Below, one piece after another: positions 8,537 through 20,208 of a DNA stretch of 64,000 nucleotides (its first letter is position 1; each line of letters opens with the position of its first letter). The position numbers were made by a program, and so were the translations under genes. Below the pieces are notes generated by a model that was not told the DNA's origin, made no database searches, and was given only the letters and a program-made list of their open reading frames with translations. Origin of the DNA: Prostheceraeus crozeri (lineage: Eukaryota; Platyhelminthes; Polycladida; Euryleptidae); NCBI GenBank assembly GCA_907163375.1, contig CAJQUW010006798.1, forward strand, positions 1-64,000, in the 5' to 3' direction.

Positions 8537-9040
8537 TCATGAACGATATACAGTGACTGTTGAAATTATTCCTTCATCACAAAGGGGACAAAATGTAGTT
8601 TCCAAGGGTATATAGCATGTAGAACACATGACAAAATGAGAACATGGTAACAAGAGAAGGGATTTTTCCCGTTCAAAACACCTGATGCAGTTCCGTTCAC
8701 ATAATAGTTTAAACGTCTCTATTTCTAATTTCTTTCTGAAGTCACTTTCATCGATAGAACATTTCGATAAATCAATTGAAGGTTTCACTTTTTTTATCTC
8801 CGTTTCAGAAAGTTCCAATTTCATCCTCCTAATTTCACTGTCTTTATAATGTAGCATTGAGAAATCTTCTATCCAACTACGATCCAAATTGTAATTCATG
8901 GCATGCTCATCCAGATCCATTAGTCGTTCAACTAAATCACCAGCTTTGATATTTTCATTTAGATTTGTAACAGTTTCTATAGCCTTTAGCGAATAACCAA
9001 GGTCTCTTGCAACAATCCATGAAATTGGGTAACTAACCAT
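8537..9040 (-). CDS. UBA-RING protein, like the C-terminal half of an inhibitor of apoptosis
   Basis: A 167-residue protein from the ATG at 9040 (the frame opens one codon earlier at a TTG). The C terminus has a complete C3HC4 RING: C118, C121, C133, H135, C139, C142, C151, C154, with the IAP-like core LLPCSHFVMC and CPLC. Residues 5-45 (IVARDLGYSLKAIETV, then AGDLVERLMDLDE) read like the UBA domain that precedes the RING in cellular IAPs. A linker of charged helix joins them. No BIR domain is present. A RING of this kind normally acts as an E3 ubiquitin ligase. A role in blocking host cell death or antiviral signalling is an inference from the architecture. Confidence 0.72.
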   Translation of the reverse strand: MVSYPISWIVARDLGYSLKAIETVTNLNENIKAGDLVERLMDLDEHAMNYNLDRSWIEDFSMLHYKDSEIRRMKLELSETEIKKVKPSIDLSKCSIDESDFRKKLEIETFKLLCERNCIRCFEREKSLLLLPCSHFVMCSTCYIPLETTFCPLCDEGIISTVTVYRS

Positions 9041-9290
9041 CAAACAACTTCCACGTATTTATAACTTAACCTAGTTATGAAAATAAATAAAATTGTCATC
9101 ATAGTCACAATGGCCACAATTGTCGCATTTGAGCAAGCAGTCTCAAAACAAACACCTGTTTAAGTACCGAAATAGATGTTCGCATCCCTATTCTAATTCA
9201 CATACTCTAATTCAATTTCGGAACAAGGCGTTCCGAATCATTGAGTATGATCTCAATTCGCCTATCAATCGGAACGCGGTTCCTATTTAC

Positions 9291-9500
9291 ATGTTCCTAT
9301 CCATGTTCGCATCCATTCGCAATTCGGAACATGTTCATATCCATGTTCGCATTCGCAATTCGGAACACATGTTCCTATCCATGTTCGCATCCATTCGCAA
9401 TTCGGAACATGTTCATATCCATGTTCGCATTCGCAATTCGGAACATGTTCGCATTGGCAATTCGGAACACATGTTCCTATCCATGTTCGTATCCACTATC
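9291..9500. repeat. Compound minisatellite, alternating 40- and 38-bp units
   Basis: Units of about 40 bp (9291-9330, 9369-9408, from 9471) alternate with units of about 38 bp (9331-9368, 9409-9444) and one short unit (9445-9470). Each ends in TTCGCAATTCGGAAC and starts ATGTTCMTATCC. This gives a higher-order period near 78 bp. The repeats keep two frames open by chance, so the frames here are not genes. It lies just outside the last Polinton gene and might belong to the element's terminal repeat. Confidence 0.85.
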
Positions 9501-11302
9501 AGTGCGTCCGCAATTCTAACTACTCTTGTCATTGGCTCGGAGGAGGACAACTTTTGAGTGTCGAATCCGTTCAATGAGCAATCGATAGAAGTGAACTGGA
9601 ATTAAGACATTGTCTGTGATGGTGTCTTCTTAACGCGTCACTGCGCTGTTTACATTGTTTTTTTAGTCATTCAGATTTTTAGATTCAAGTTCAGAATATT
9701 GCATATTTTTTCTTAAACAATAGAGAATTGTTAAGACACTATGCTGTTTTCTCGAGTAGGCATGATCATACATGTAGGGCCAGGGCATACATATAAATGT
9801 ACATGTATTTATGGTGATGCATAGTGAGAATTGGCTGATCATGATGGATAGGACCTTACTATTGCAATTGACAGCTTAATTTGGTGCAGAAGTAGGCTTC
9901 AATACTTCTTATACAGCTTGTTCTTGCACACCTCGGATATAACGTACCAATTTTTTAGGTCCCTTGAAGTACGTTATAAGTGGGTTCTACTGTATTTCTT
10001 AAAGCGTGCTCAGGACAGTGTTGAATACACGTTGTGAGAAACGAGGTTGATTCACGAGTCTGAATCGAAGTCACGAATTGCCGGTAATTGGCTGATTTGT
10101 TTTAAGTTGCGCCACTTACAGCTGCTTTCATTCTGCTTAAATATACGCTAGTCATCCCATTTGTATTTTGTGTCATTTCTGGGTCTGGACCTGAAACTTT
10201 CACTGATATATAGAAGGAGTTTTTGATTTGTTGGCATTAAAAATTGATTTGTTGGGAGAGACAACCTTTATTTTCAATATCGAAGATAATTGCCAAAACG
10301 AATAGATGCTGAACTGTTCAGCTGTAAATGGAGCTTTTATATGTCTGACTTATTAAGTGACCCTCCGTTTCTCATTGTTGTTGTGTGCAACATTCCTGAC
10401 ATCCTGGAAGCTCCCGTCAAATGAGAAATCATTATTTATTGAATTTGTGGAATCTGATCCCAGATTCATGATCAAGAGGCTGAAATTGATAAAGTAGTTG
10501 TTTCGAATAAAATCACGTTGCAATGAATAATGGTTCCACTGGGTGGTTCCGCCAACATATTCAACAGTGACACCTCGTCTACTCAAATTTTGTTATTGAC
10601 ATGTTAATTCATAATGAATTTTTTTGGAACTGCTGACCAACGAACTAACCTACAATTCAAGTTCCGCATTTAAGCATGTATTATTCCTTACTGTACTTTT
10701 TATTACATCATTTTTTCATAATTTAAGCAATTTAAGATATTTGGATTCATCGCAGTCGAAGGCGATGCGTTCTGAACAAGAATTTATTATAGACTAGAGT
10801 GGAAGCTTCATGTCATGCTCATGTATGCAATGATGGCACAAGTAAAAATTTGTGGTTTGTAGGTCACTTCCAAACTAATATTGTGTCGTGGGTTCCGATT
10901 ACTTTCATGCTCAACCTCAAGAGTATTTTCTTAAGCGTGATGATATCACAGGCAACCTGAAACTTGCAGAGCAAAATCACATAATCAAAGACAATGATTT
11001 CAATTAACTTTGAGAGATGTAAATGGGTCCACATCACTATTCAGATTCTAGAATGAAGCATATTCTAGTGATCGAATCATAAAATCATGCCGCTGAAAAA
11101 TGAATTAAAAACTTGAAATTTCAGCCAAGAAAGCACGAATAATATCGCGACTTTTTCATGAAGACTTTCATTGTAATACAATTCATGAAATTCCCTTGAT
11201 AACCAGCTTGATTTCCGCATAGTTATGATGCCTATTATCAAATATTCATTCCTTCTGATATCGAACTTGTTTCATACTACTTATATAGGAGAGTCATCTC
11301 GG
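9501..11302. other. No gene seen
   Basis: AT-rich sequence without a credible coding frame, apart from a Tigger/pogo-like terminal fragment listed separately. A 77-codon frame at 10353-10586 has no recognisable feature. Confidence 0.6.
9925..9995 (-). repeat. pogo/Tigger-like terminal fragment
   Basis: On the minus strand the stretch opens with TACAGTAGAACCCACTTATA and contains two ACGTTATA motifs facing each other. This resembles the CAGT-rGAACC...ACGTTATA ends of Tigger/pogo elements flanked by TA. Only one end is seen. Confidence 0.4.
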
Positions 11303-11471
11303 TAGTATATAAATTTGCAAAATTTGGACTTTTTTAAAAGTGCTCAAATAATGTTTTGGACCACGGGAACGCAATCTCTGCAAAAAACTGAATCTATTGA
11401 TACAAATGTTTTCACTGTATACAGATACTTTTTCGAGTCGACACTCTACCTATATATCCCTACTCTATGGA
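11303..11471 (-). repeat. Dispersed repeat R1, copy 1
   Basis: This ~170-bp stretch is the reverse complement of 58212-58377, with shared cores TTTTTTGCGGAGATTACG-like (here in reverse) and GAGTCGACACTCTACCTAT. A third, more diverged copy is at 52954-53075. It abuts the left end of the Harbinger element. No coding capacity and no clear Pol III boxes are visible. Confidence 0.75.
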
Positions 11472-11661
11472 TCATATTTAAGTTTAAAAGATGCACCTGC
11501 AATCAGATGGCAGAGGCCGTTTACACTTGACACTAAAAAATTGCTGACACTCAAGGAAAAATTGCTACTGACACTTTGTCGATCTATGATGAGTCAGAAA
11601 ATTGCTGGAGATTGCAGGAGCGTTTACACTTGACACTTTTAGTCGACACTTATTCTTCACG

Positions 11662-12019
11662 ATGTCATCGAGGAAGCGAACAGCTGCAGCAGTTACTGCA
11701 TACATCAAAGTGTGAACGGCGAATATGGTTGAATATGATTGTACTGGCTTCTTGTGTACTCCACAACTATCTTATGACGAAGACAGAATCGGCGAAGAGG
11801 TATGCTCCAAAAGATTCATTTGACACGGAGAACTTTGAAAATGGTTCAATTAAAGTCAGTTCTTGGCGCATGATGGGAATGCCCGAAGCAAACATGCTGC
11901 CAATTGAAAGAAGCTGCAGCAACAATATTGCGGTTTCTGCAAAAACAACACAAGAGGAATTTCGAGATTTCTTCATGACACCCGATGGTGAAGTTTCGTG
12001 GCAGTATATATTTATCTGA
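11662..12019 (+). pseudogene. Harbinger (DDE_Tnp_4) transposase, internally deleted
   Basis: An ATG at 11662 opens MSSRKRTAAAVTAYIKV and stops. Almost at once a second frame continues with the C-terminal end of a HARBI1-like transposase: NMIVLASCVLHNYLM, then SFDTENFENG, WRMMG, and FRDFFMTPDGEVSWQ. The LHNYL and the terminal G-x-V-x-WQ are diagnostic of the family's last ~90 residues. The whole catalytic middle with the DDE residues is missing, so the start and end of the gene have been brought together by a large internal deletion. It cannot encode an active enzyme. Confidence 0.72.
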
Positions 12020-13099
12020 CATGAATTTTAACTTTGACAAGAAAGCTATTCATTTCATACTTCATTACTCGCACAAAGAAAGCAGCTGTGCTATCTAATT
12101 TGTTTTCTATTGATTTTTATTAGCAATTGTCTCTCAGCATCATCTATATACAGTATTTTGAAAATATGGAGAACCCAATTATGATTCTTTGAAAACTACT
12201 CGTATTATTATTCATTTATGTTTCTTTAGTTGCTATAGGCCCTATGTGCAGCGATAAAATGACAGAAACATAACTGAAATAAGAAAATAGCCTGTATTGA
12301 GTTGATGTAACAGTCTAATTGTAGATTTTCTACTGGAGCATTATTGCTGAATAATTTTGGCAATTGTGTGCTTCAAAACAATAGATCGTTTTTGGAAGAA
12401 AAGAATGGTAGGATTGACTGTTAGATGGATGCAATGACGGCTATAAAATCTATATTATGTGAAGCAACATTATCATCAATTCTTCAACTGACTGTCCATA
12501 ATAATGTGCAATATACATGTACATGCACATTTCTTCCCTGTATTGAAAGAAGCGATCGAGTCATGGGATACCGTCACTGTTTGATTAAAAGCTTTCTTGG
12601 ATTTCTTGTTGTAAGATATTTTTTGAAACGTTGTTAGAACTTTTCACGATTAAATCAATTAACACAAGACTGCATGTAGCAACCATAACTCATGAATTGT
12701 TTTTTCCTCACTTCATTTCATTAAATGCTGTGTATTTGTTACTGCATACATCCAGACAATGCAAGAATGTTATATACCACATTTTCATTTCTAGGTATAC
12801 ATGAATATAAAAGCTATTGCAGAAAGCGTATAAGTAGACCTAGATATGAAAAATTCAAGTCAAATCTATAGGCCTATGTGTAGCGCAAGCTTAGAAGAAG
12901 ATGGTTCCGTGAAACCTCGTGAAGATAGCTTACACGGTTCACCATCCAAAATTCATTGCCCACCACTGTTCTACACCATAACACAACAATAATACGTATA
13001 TGTTTCTACAATTCATTTGCTAAGTACCCTGAAATTTTTGCATCAAATTTGAAAAAAAATTTATTCAAATCTAGAAAGTGGGCTTAACAATGTGCATTG

Positions 13100-13521
13100 T
13101 AATACGCAAATGATATATCGATGCTGAAACTGAAAATGCTGAAAATATATCACTTGACTCGCGACCTTCATTTGAGCATTGAATAAACTTTATCGCCTCG
13201 CAGAACGGCCATTTCGTGACGAATTTGTCGCCAGCACCACTCCCAGACTTTAGTTTTTTTGCTTTTTGAGTTCGTTGTGGAACTGAGTCCTGAGGTTGTG
13301 CATTTTTCGCTGAACCTCTTTGACTTCTATTTTAAATTTTCCGGCAATCTTCTTCCATGCTTCGACCATCCTTATTCTGTCGCGATATTCATGATTGTGG
13401 ACGTTCCACAAACACGGATGTACAGTTTGTATTCACCGATCAGTTCATCGGTTAATGCTCTTGTCCACTCACATTTTGTTTCTGTCATTTCATTCTCATT
13501 CATCGTTGAACCAGCGATCAT
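13100..13521 (-). pseudogene. MADF/Myb-like DNA-binding protein of the Harbinger element, frameshifted
   Basis: Read on the minus strand from the ATG at 13521, the first frame gives CEWTRALTDELIGEYKL. A second frame then gives HPCLWNVHNHEYRDRIRM, continuing VEAWKKIAGKFKIEVKEV and QRKMHNLRTQFHNELKK. A third gives KSGSGAGDKFVTKWPFCEA. Together these are the landmarks of a MADF domain protein (LI-x2-Y, P-x-LW, Y-RDR, W-x2-IA, then the R-x-QF helix and a TKWPF segment), the partner protein encoded by many Harbinger elements that brings transposase to the ends. Two frameshifts are visible, so the gene is dead. Confidence 0.65.
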
Positions 13522-14009
13522 CGTTTCACAAGATGTTTTGCTGAATGTTGTATAAATCTGTCGATGTCGATGTCAACATAACAACCAATCAATCAGTGAT
13601 TCATTTTACTCGATAAAGATGGGTCACACCTGCTGACGCTTTTATCTATTGACCGGTTGTCAAGCGGCCTAGCACCGATACACGACTGCCAAGTCGACGA
13701 TTAAATTCCCACGCATGTCTGTGGTGAGGAATTTAAGGTCAAACAATGCTTAATACTCCCACAAGCAAGTGGAGTTTCTTGTATATTGACAGTCAGGAAA
13801 ATCAATTCTGTCCTGGCAAAATGAAGCTGAAATTAATGTTAACTATATGCACAATAGTGCGCAGTAGCAAAAGCAGAAAATATGTATGTATGATATGAAC
13901 TATGCATATTAGCACATCATTAGCAATTTAATGACAGGCGATAATGAAAAAGGCAAATGATAATGAAGAACAAATCCAGCCTCGAAGAAGTCAGGTTTCT
14001 GTGTTCCGA

Positions 14010-14275
14010 TCACGGTCGTGTCACGTGCGAGTGTCGGTAAAAGTGTCAGCTGAAAGTTGCGCCTCGTTCAACTGCAGTGACACTCGTGGCAGCCACTTTT
14101 CAGAAAGTGTCAGGAGCCGTTTACACGTGCAATATTTTCACTGACACTCGATTGCAGCAACTTTTAAAAATGTCAGCAATCTAGTGTCAGACGAGAGTGT
14201 CAGAAGCGTTTACACGTGCTATTTAGGTGGCAGCAATAAAGTGTCAGCAATAAAGTTTCATGTGTAAACGCACCT
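14010..14275 (+). repeat. Subterminal array of GTGTCAG and CGTTTACACGTG motifs
   Basis: The last 260 bases of the Harbinger element hold at least eight copies of GTGTC(A/G)G in both orientations and three of GCCGTTTACACGTG-like motifs (near 14110, 14205 and 14262). The left end has matching copies at 11515 and 11620. Such clusters usually serve as transposase-binding sites. Confidence 0.55.
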
Positions 14276-17200
14276 TTACTCCTTTTCTTCTTCCAATTTA
14301 TTGTCTGTTATCGTTTTGTGGCAAAATTTTCATCATCGTACTATTGTAAAGGTTCACCGATTTTGTCAAGCAGTGAGCCAATATAGAAATTATCATATAA
14401 ATGGAGCCTATTTTCAGTTCATATATGGAAGCCTTTGAAATTTTGTTGACAACTATTGTATCGTTCTGCAAGTATCGGCTGTCATATTCGAAAAAGGCAA
14501 ATTTTAGACAATATTTTTGGAAATCATTAAATGGGTGGTGCTACATGTCAGGAAGCGATTTATGCTTTCACTTAATCACAATGCACATTATGCAACTCAG
14601 TCTTTAAGTTTTGCCGTGTCTGTGTGATGAGCGTTTGAAAGTTTTGTTTGCTTTCTAGTTAAGCTACAATCCGTGGAATTTAAGATATGGATGCATGCAC
14701 TGAAATTTTGGAGAGAAATTTTCTAGTCAGCTTTTTATCAATTTCATCAATGTCATATGACTATCGGCGACCATGACTCATGTTACGAAGTTAAGTGCTT
14801 ATCCCAAAGCAATCCTCTGATTTTTCACATTGCAGCATTTCAGTATCAATATTACATTGAAAACCATTCACTTGCATCGAGATATAGTTAATAAAATTGA
14901 GATTGAAAATGATTTAATGTTTTGATGAAGCCATCCGCATCCAAATCCTACTGTATTTCTCACGCATAGAAGCCTCATTTTGCTGAAATTATCCAGAAGA
15001 GCATAATGGTTTTCCCTTATTCCACATCATTACATGGAAATTCACTGAATTTTGCTTCCATTAATCACTATCTACTTATCAAGTTTTTTGCTGCAAAATA
15101 TTTCGCATAATTAACATGGTTGATGCATCATGTTTATGATGAACTTTCATTCCTTCTCATGCTTTGCCTTCAACTAAGTCTGTAAGGCGTCACCATATAT
15201 CATAGCCAATTGACACAAAATGAATTCGAAAACAGGAGTGAATCCATGTCATTATCATTGAATGGAAATCATATCAAATGAAACTAATTCATCAAGAAGA
15301 GTGATTGCTGTGATGATGATGATGATGACGATTCAAAACATTTGAGAATATTTGTGATGATTCTTTATAATCTTAGTTGTAGTGATGAAGGCAAATCAAC
15401 CGTTTCATCCTTGCAAGCTAATCCTATTGTCGTAGGAACGTCGGGAAGTAATGAAAATTAATATAAGATAAAGTCAGTTTCAAAGCCACAGATGTGTGAG
15501 AGTCAATACCGTTTGCTTTTGAATGCACAATACTGGACGGACATGACTGATATACATGGCTTCCAGAAAGGTTCGCAGCAGCGGATGACGTGACGTCACA
15601 TTGCCTTTGAGGAACGATAGTTTCGGTCTTTTGGGTGAGAATGGGAAAGTGAAAAATGCAGTTCATCGAACCGATGCTAACAAGACCTGTAGCCTTATCC
15701 TTTTTAGGACTCCGACTCCACGTGCCTACATAATGAAAATTTCCTCAACTTGGCAATATTTAACCGCATTTTTTATAAACTGAATATGCTGTAGGGTAGG
15801 CCCTATTGTGTCTTCTTCTACTGGAAAATATGCTCAATCTTTTATCTAAAAAATAATGAGAGAATTAATATTAGAATTTTGCACAGTAACCGCCAAAATC
15901 AGTTAATCAGATGACTACCGAGTGTCGTTAAATTGTGTCTCGAGTCGTCAAATCAAGCTAAATGCACATAATTGCAAGTTACTTTATCCAACACCTTTTT
16001 TAAAAATGAAAACATGAAAACATGCTGCCTGACTGAAACCTGAGAGTTCTGTGAGTTTTATTACTTATGATAAAATGCTTCTTTCAATGCTGAGTCGAGT
16101 AACAAACACAGGTATAAATTTCGACGTAAATTCAGGTGTAAACATCAACTGCTTCCTTTATCAACTGTTTGTAGCCCTATAGCCTACATCATTAAGAAAA
16201 GGAATTAAATAAAATGACGTCTATTGCAAGTGTTATTTTTGTCATAATTGTGATGATGTGCACTCGTGCAATGACTTTTGCACGTAAAGGATACTTTTCC
16301 CATGACAGTAGTTAATTTATGAAAAGTGCTTCTATGAATGTAGTATCAATAAAATCAAATATGAATGCGAAAGAAGTTTATGGGAGTTAGTCATTGTTTC
16401 AACTAATGAACAGTGCATTGGATATTATGAGGTATATGGTATTATCGGCCTGTACTTTACGATCACGTCAAATCTCATCCGGACGTATGAAGGATGAATC
16501 GGTATTTTTCAATTCAATGTCCTATCATTTAATTTTAAAGTTTCAAGATAGCATGAGAAGGACGAACAGTCGAAATTTGAATTTGCTCGATAAAAAGAAT
16601 GCAAGAAAAGCAAAGTAAAGCTCTGCAACATCTGCTTAAAGTTGAAAAAGACGCCATTTCCCTTACCATAAGCTTTCTTCTAATAGCATATGATTGCCAT
16701 CCCCAATTCCTACACAGCGGTACACCTAATACTTTTGCCTATATTCCTAAATTCTTTGAATCGCATAATTACTAAATTCATTTGGACTTATTTCGTTTCA
16801 AATGTCAACAGAATCCACAACCTCCAATGCATTTTCGCAAATCTGTAATAGACTGCAATAAACCACGAATATGGATTTCGTAAAGCGGTGAATTATTGAG
16901 TTTGCTGTGTTGGGTTTTTATTCACAGAGGGAGCACCAAATGGGCAAGTAATCCTACTGGCAATCCTACTGGGCAAGAGCCCTACTTAAGTCTATTTTTG
17001 ACCGATTTACTCAGACAGCTACACCGCTAGACATTAGGAAAATAGGCCTACCAAATAGGAACTGACATTCATGTAATTTACATGGTAAAAGATGCACTAA
17101 CGCCTTGACATTCATTAAAGACGTGAGTAGTCAATTAAAATGTCTCTATGTTTCTGAGATCATAAATGTCTACTGTGCTCTGTACCTACAACCTTATAGT

Positions 17201-18962
17201 TGGAAATAAGCGTTTTGACTTTCGATAGATGTTGAATTGACAACACGTCTTGGACTTCCTGTTGTTTGCTTGTTTTGCCAAATTGGATAGCATAGTGATA
17301 GGCACTAGGTTTATGACTTCAACTTAATACAAAAAGTTCCTGGAATCTCACACTTGACTGGAAATGCAACCTTACATCAATCGTTCCTATACTTACATAG
17401 TGAGCTCCGGAAAACACCAATTTTCATGAACCATAGCAATCAGCAGATTCTATCATTGCCATCGAAATTTTCAGATGAGAAAATTTACAGAACAAATGAT
17501 TGATGTCTACAACCATCCATGTTATCACTGTCTGCAATGTCTATCTAAATTATTCAGGACGAATTCAAAATAAATTATAGGAACTAGCTTATGGGGCGCA
17601 AATTTTCGCTACATTTTTTTTAATACCCTTCCAAACAGTGTTAATACTAATGATGCGATCATGGGAATTCAATGATTGAGGAAGCAGTTATAGTAGTTCT
17701 TTTAAAGAGAAGAATTTGCAGAGGTAATTTATTTATTAAGACTGACGATTGACTTATGGATATTGGAAATGTCTTGAACAAACACTTTTTGATTTTTAGT
17801 AGATCTGCATAATTTGCAGTGCATAATTATGACATACTTTTATTTGCATTGAATAGATTTATATTGAATTAAATTATTCAGGATGAATTCAAGATGCATT
17901 ATAGGAATATTCTCATTGTTTAGAGGACAATAATGCAGATTATGCGAGGACGCGTTATTAATCCATGTACTGCCGATCGTGTCAAAAATGACCCGAACGG
18001 ACTATCATGCTTAAATTAACAGAGAAAGGAGATTAAGATAAACGTGAAATTTCGTGACTTTTTCTTCCACTTCATATGTATTGTAGCAAGAATACTGCAG
18101 GTATTTCAAAATTTTATGTAGACCTACGTATGAGGCCGACCGGGTCATCTTTTACCCAAAGAGGTTTTAGACCAGAAATGTGTGCGCCGAAAACTTCTTT
18201 ACATCTCTTTATTCAGCAAGCAGATGAAGAGAGCAACGATTGTTATGCGTTCGTACTATGAGAAGCAACAAAAAAGAAATACCAGGAGAATTTCTCCAAA
18301 AATCCCATGAGAAATACTCGAGTAGGCCTACCACATATAGGCCTACTTGAGTATGTTCAGACATCGTCAGAACGTACTATCAAGGTCACAAACGTACTAT
18401 CTTCTATCAACAATCAACAATACACTTCAATGGAACGTGCGATGACTCATCCGCAGAAAAGAAGCCAGAAATCGATATGCATTAAAACGGCGGAATTGAC
18501 GTTCTTGACAAGAAGGTTTCATGGACATCGATGCGGAGAGGAACTCGAATTGATGGCTGACAAAACTATATGTATTTATTGCGATTCTGGACGTTGGATG
18601 TGTTGCCAGTTTTGTTATAACTCGGTATACCAAAACATCCAGAATAAGCGGCATTTCTTACTGAAATTCGGTGAAAATTTGATGAAAATTGCGCAATTTT
18701 TTTCGAGCGATCACGCCTAACACCCAATTGCGTCATGAGATATTCTTTGATCTTTTCAACAGACATCACTTCACATCATCATCCCCCGCATCAACAATGG
18801 ATAACAAACACCAGACTAAATGTGAGCGATGCAACAAAGACAATTCTAAAACCATTCCACAGAAATGCATCCCCTCTTTGTGAAAAATGTCTAATATTTG
18901 TCATAAATGCAGTATCAAACTTGTAAATCTTAATTGTGTTTGATTTCAAAGCACTACTTAAT
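14276..18962. other. No gene seen; one (GAT)n microsatellite
   Basis: AT-rich sequence with short random frames only. A GAT microsatellite lies at 15311-15333. A 137-codon frame at 18307-18720 has a few CxxC pairs but no family I recognise. Confidence 0.55.
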
Positions 18963-19681
18963 GGTCTGGCAGCCAGAGCGAGTTTCTGCAGGGAACGAGG
19001 CCGAAAATGAGACTTTCACAATATGATGTACACCCTACTACGAATCAGTGTGTCTGCCAACTTCTAGTGAGTTCCTCTTCTTGTCAGACAGGATCAACAA
19101 AAAACAGATGTAAATCCAATGGGACGCAGATTGCAGTTTTTGGCTAAAATGAAATTTCCTGTGTTTTCTCTGATTAAACGAAAAATACTAAGCCCAGAAG
19201 CATAATTTTTGGCATGGAATGTCTTCAGATCATTTCCTTTCATGTTCATGCACCCCTGTCTATAAAGCTAAACACATTTAGATTTGGCGAGCCTCTTCAT
19301 GTCGGCAAACACAATCATTCTGAGAAACTTTATCCACATCCAACCACATTCTCACATACAGTGCCGATCAGAAGCATGATCAAAGCACATGCACATCATA
19401 AGAAATCACCTGAAGACAATCCATGCCAAAAATTATGACTCTGGGCTTATTACTTTTCGTTTAATCAGAGAAAACATAGAAAATTTCATTTTAGGCAAAA
19501 ACTGCAATATGCGTCCAATTGGATTTGCATGTGTTTTTCTTTGATCCTGTCTAACAAGAAAAGGAACTCGCTAGAACTCGGCAGACACACCGATTCGTAG
19601 TAGGCAGATGGTGTACATCATTCTGTGAAAGTCTCATTTTCGGCCTCGTTCCCTGCAGAAACTCGCTCTGGCTGCCGGACT
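18963..19681. mobile_element. Foldback element F1 with ~255-bp inverted arms
   Basis: The left arm (18963-19217) and right arm (19421-19681) are reverse complements over nearly their whole length, separated by a ~200-bp spacer. The outer ends read GGTCTGGCAGCCAGAGCG and, from the right, AGTCCGGCAGCCAGAGCG, followed by TGCAGGGAACGAGG. The inner ends are GGCATGG/CCATGCC. There is no coding frame. It looks like a non-autonomous transposon (MITE/foldback). A partial diverged copy of the arm is at 58450-58640. Confidence 0.82.
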
Positions 19682-20208
19682 ATAACTGATTATTTATTCA
19701 ATTGACATGTCGATTTTTCGCTTTAGTTTTGAAAAAATCAGTAAACAAAGAAGATATATTCATTCACCATTATTGATGACAATATATCATGCTATATTTT
19801 TGAGTATGACTTTGCCAGTACATATGAATCCTTCTATGCTTTATGTGGCAAAAGTGTATAAACATAATGAGTCACACATTTTCAGGCATCTTCCCATTGT
19901 AGATAAAAGAAAACTCAGTAAACTTAGCTTTGGGTCATTTTTTCACCCCGTCGGCAGTATATGGGGTAAATGATGTAGATTTCTAAATAGATTTGTCACT
20001 CCAGCTCATACAAATGAAATATTACAGAAGATTGTGAGCGCTATAATGTGCAATTAATGATTGTTGTCTTGGAAATGGAAAATTAATAAAGTAAGGAAAT
20101 CCAGCAGATAGTCTGATGGAAATTAAAGACTGTAAAGACTGTATCTTGTACCTAGACTCATTGTAACCTTTGCATCAGACGTCCGCGTAATTTTGTCTCA
20201 GACATACA

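Larger units (their letters stand above)
1..9070 (-). mobile_element. Polinton (Maverick), partial, cut by left window edge
   Basis: Eleven or so closely packed minus-strand genes include the diagnostic Polinton set: adenain-like protease, double jelly-roll major capsid, minor capsid, FtsK/HerA-type packaging ATPase and retroviral-type integrase with chromodomain. Protein-primed DNA polymerase B is not in the window and probably lies beyond the left edge. The right boundary is set just upstream of the last gene. No terminal inverted repeat can be tested because the other end is missing. Most reading frames are open with compact spacing and even 4-base ATGA overlap, so the copy looks young and nearly whole in the part seen, with about one break. 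The alternative that it is an integrated adintovirus-like genome cannot be separated from a Polinton by this sequence. Confidence 0.93.
11513..14275 (+). mobile_element. PIF/Harbinger DNA transposon, decayed
   Basis: The left end reads GAGGCCGTTTACACTTGACA. The right end in reverse complement reads AAGGTGCGTTTACACATGAA, an imperfect inverted pair. Just inside, TTGCTGACACT on the left matches AGTGTCAGCAA on the right, again inverted. Between them lie a Harbinger transposase remnant (plus strand) and a MADF-domain gene (minus strand), the usual two-gene makeup of this superfamily. A 3-bp target duplication is not evident, so the exact ends may be off by a few bases. Confidence 0.7.

Noticed and set aside
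9054-9063. TATAAATACG on the minus strand as a promoter of the UBA-RING gene
   Set aside because: It lies only about 15 bases before the ATG, so a start 25-30 bases downstream would fall inside the coding frame.
9291-9500. CRISPR-like regular array
   Set aside because: Units are contiguous tandem repeats without unique spacers, in a eukaryotic window.
9120-9557. Two overlapping repeat-containing frames of 145 and 92 codons
   Set aside because: They are open only because the minisatellite unit lacks stops; no family resemblance.
13660-13740. Possible tRNA-derived SINE head
   Set aside because: A and B box matches are too weak and no tail or second copy was found.
18307-18720. 137-codon frame with CIYC and CCQFC pairs, considered as a piggyBac zinc-ribbon end
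   Set aside because: Spacing of the cysteines and surrounding residues does not fit the piggyBac C-terminal finger, and no transposase lies upstream.
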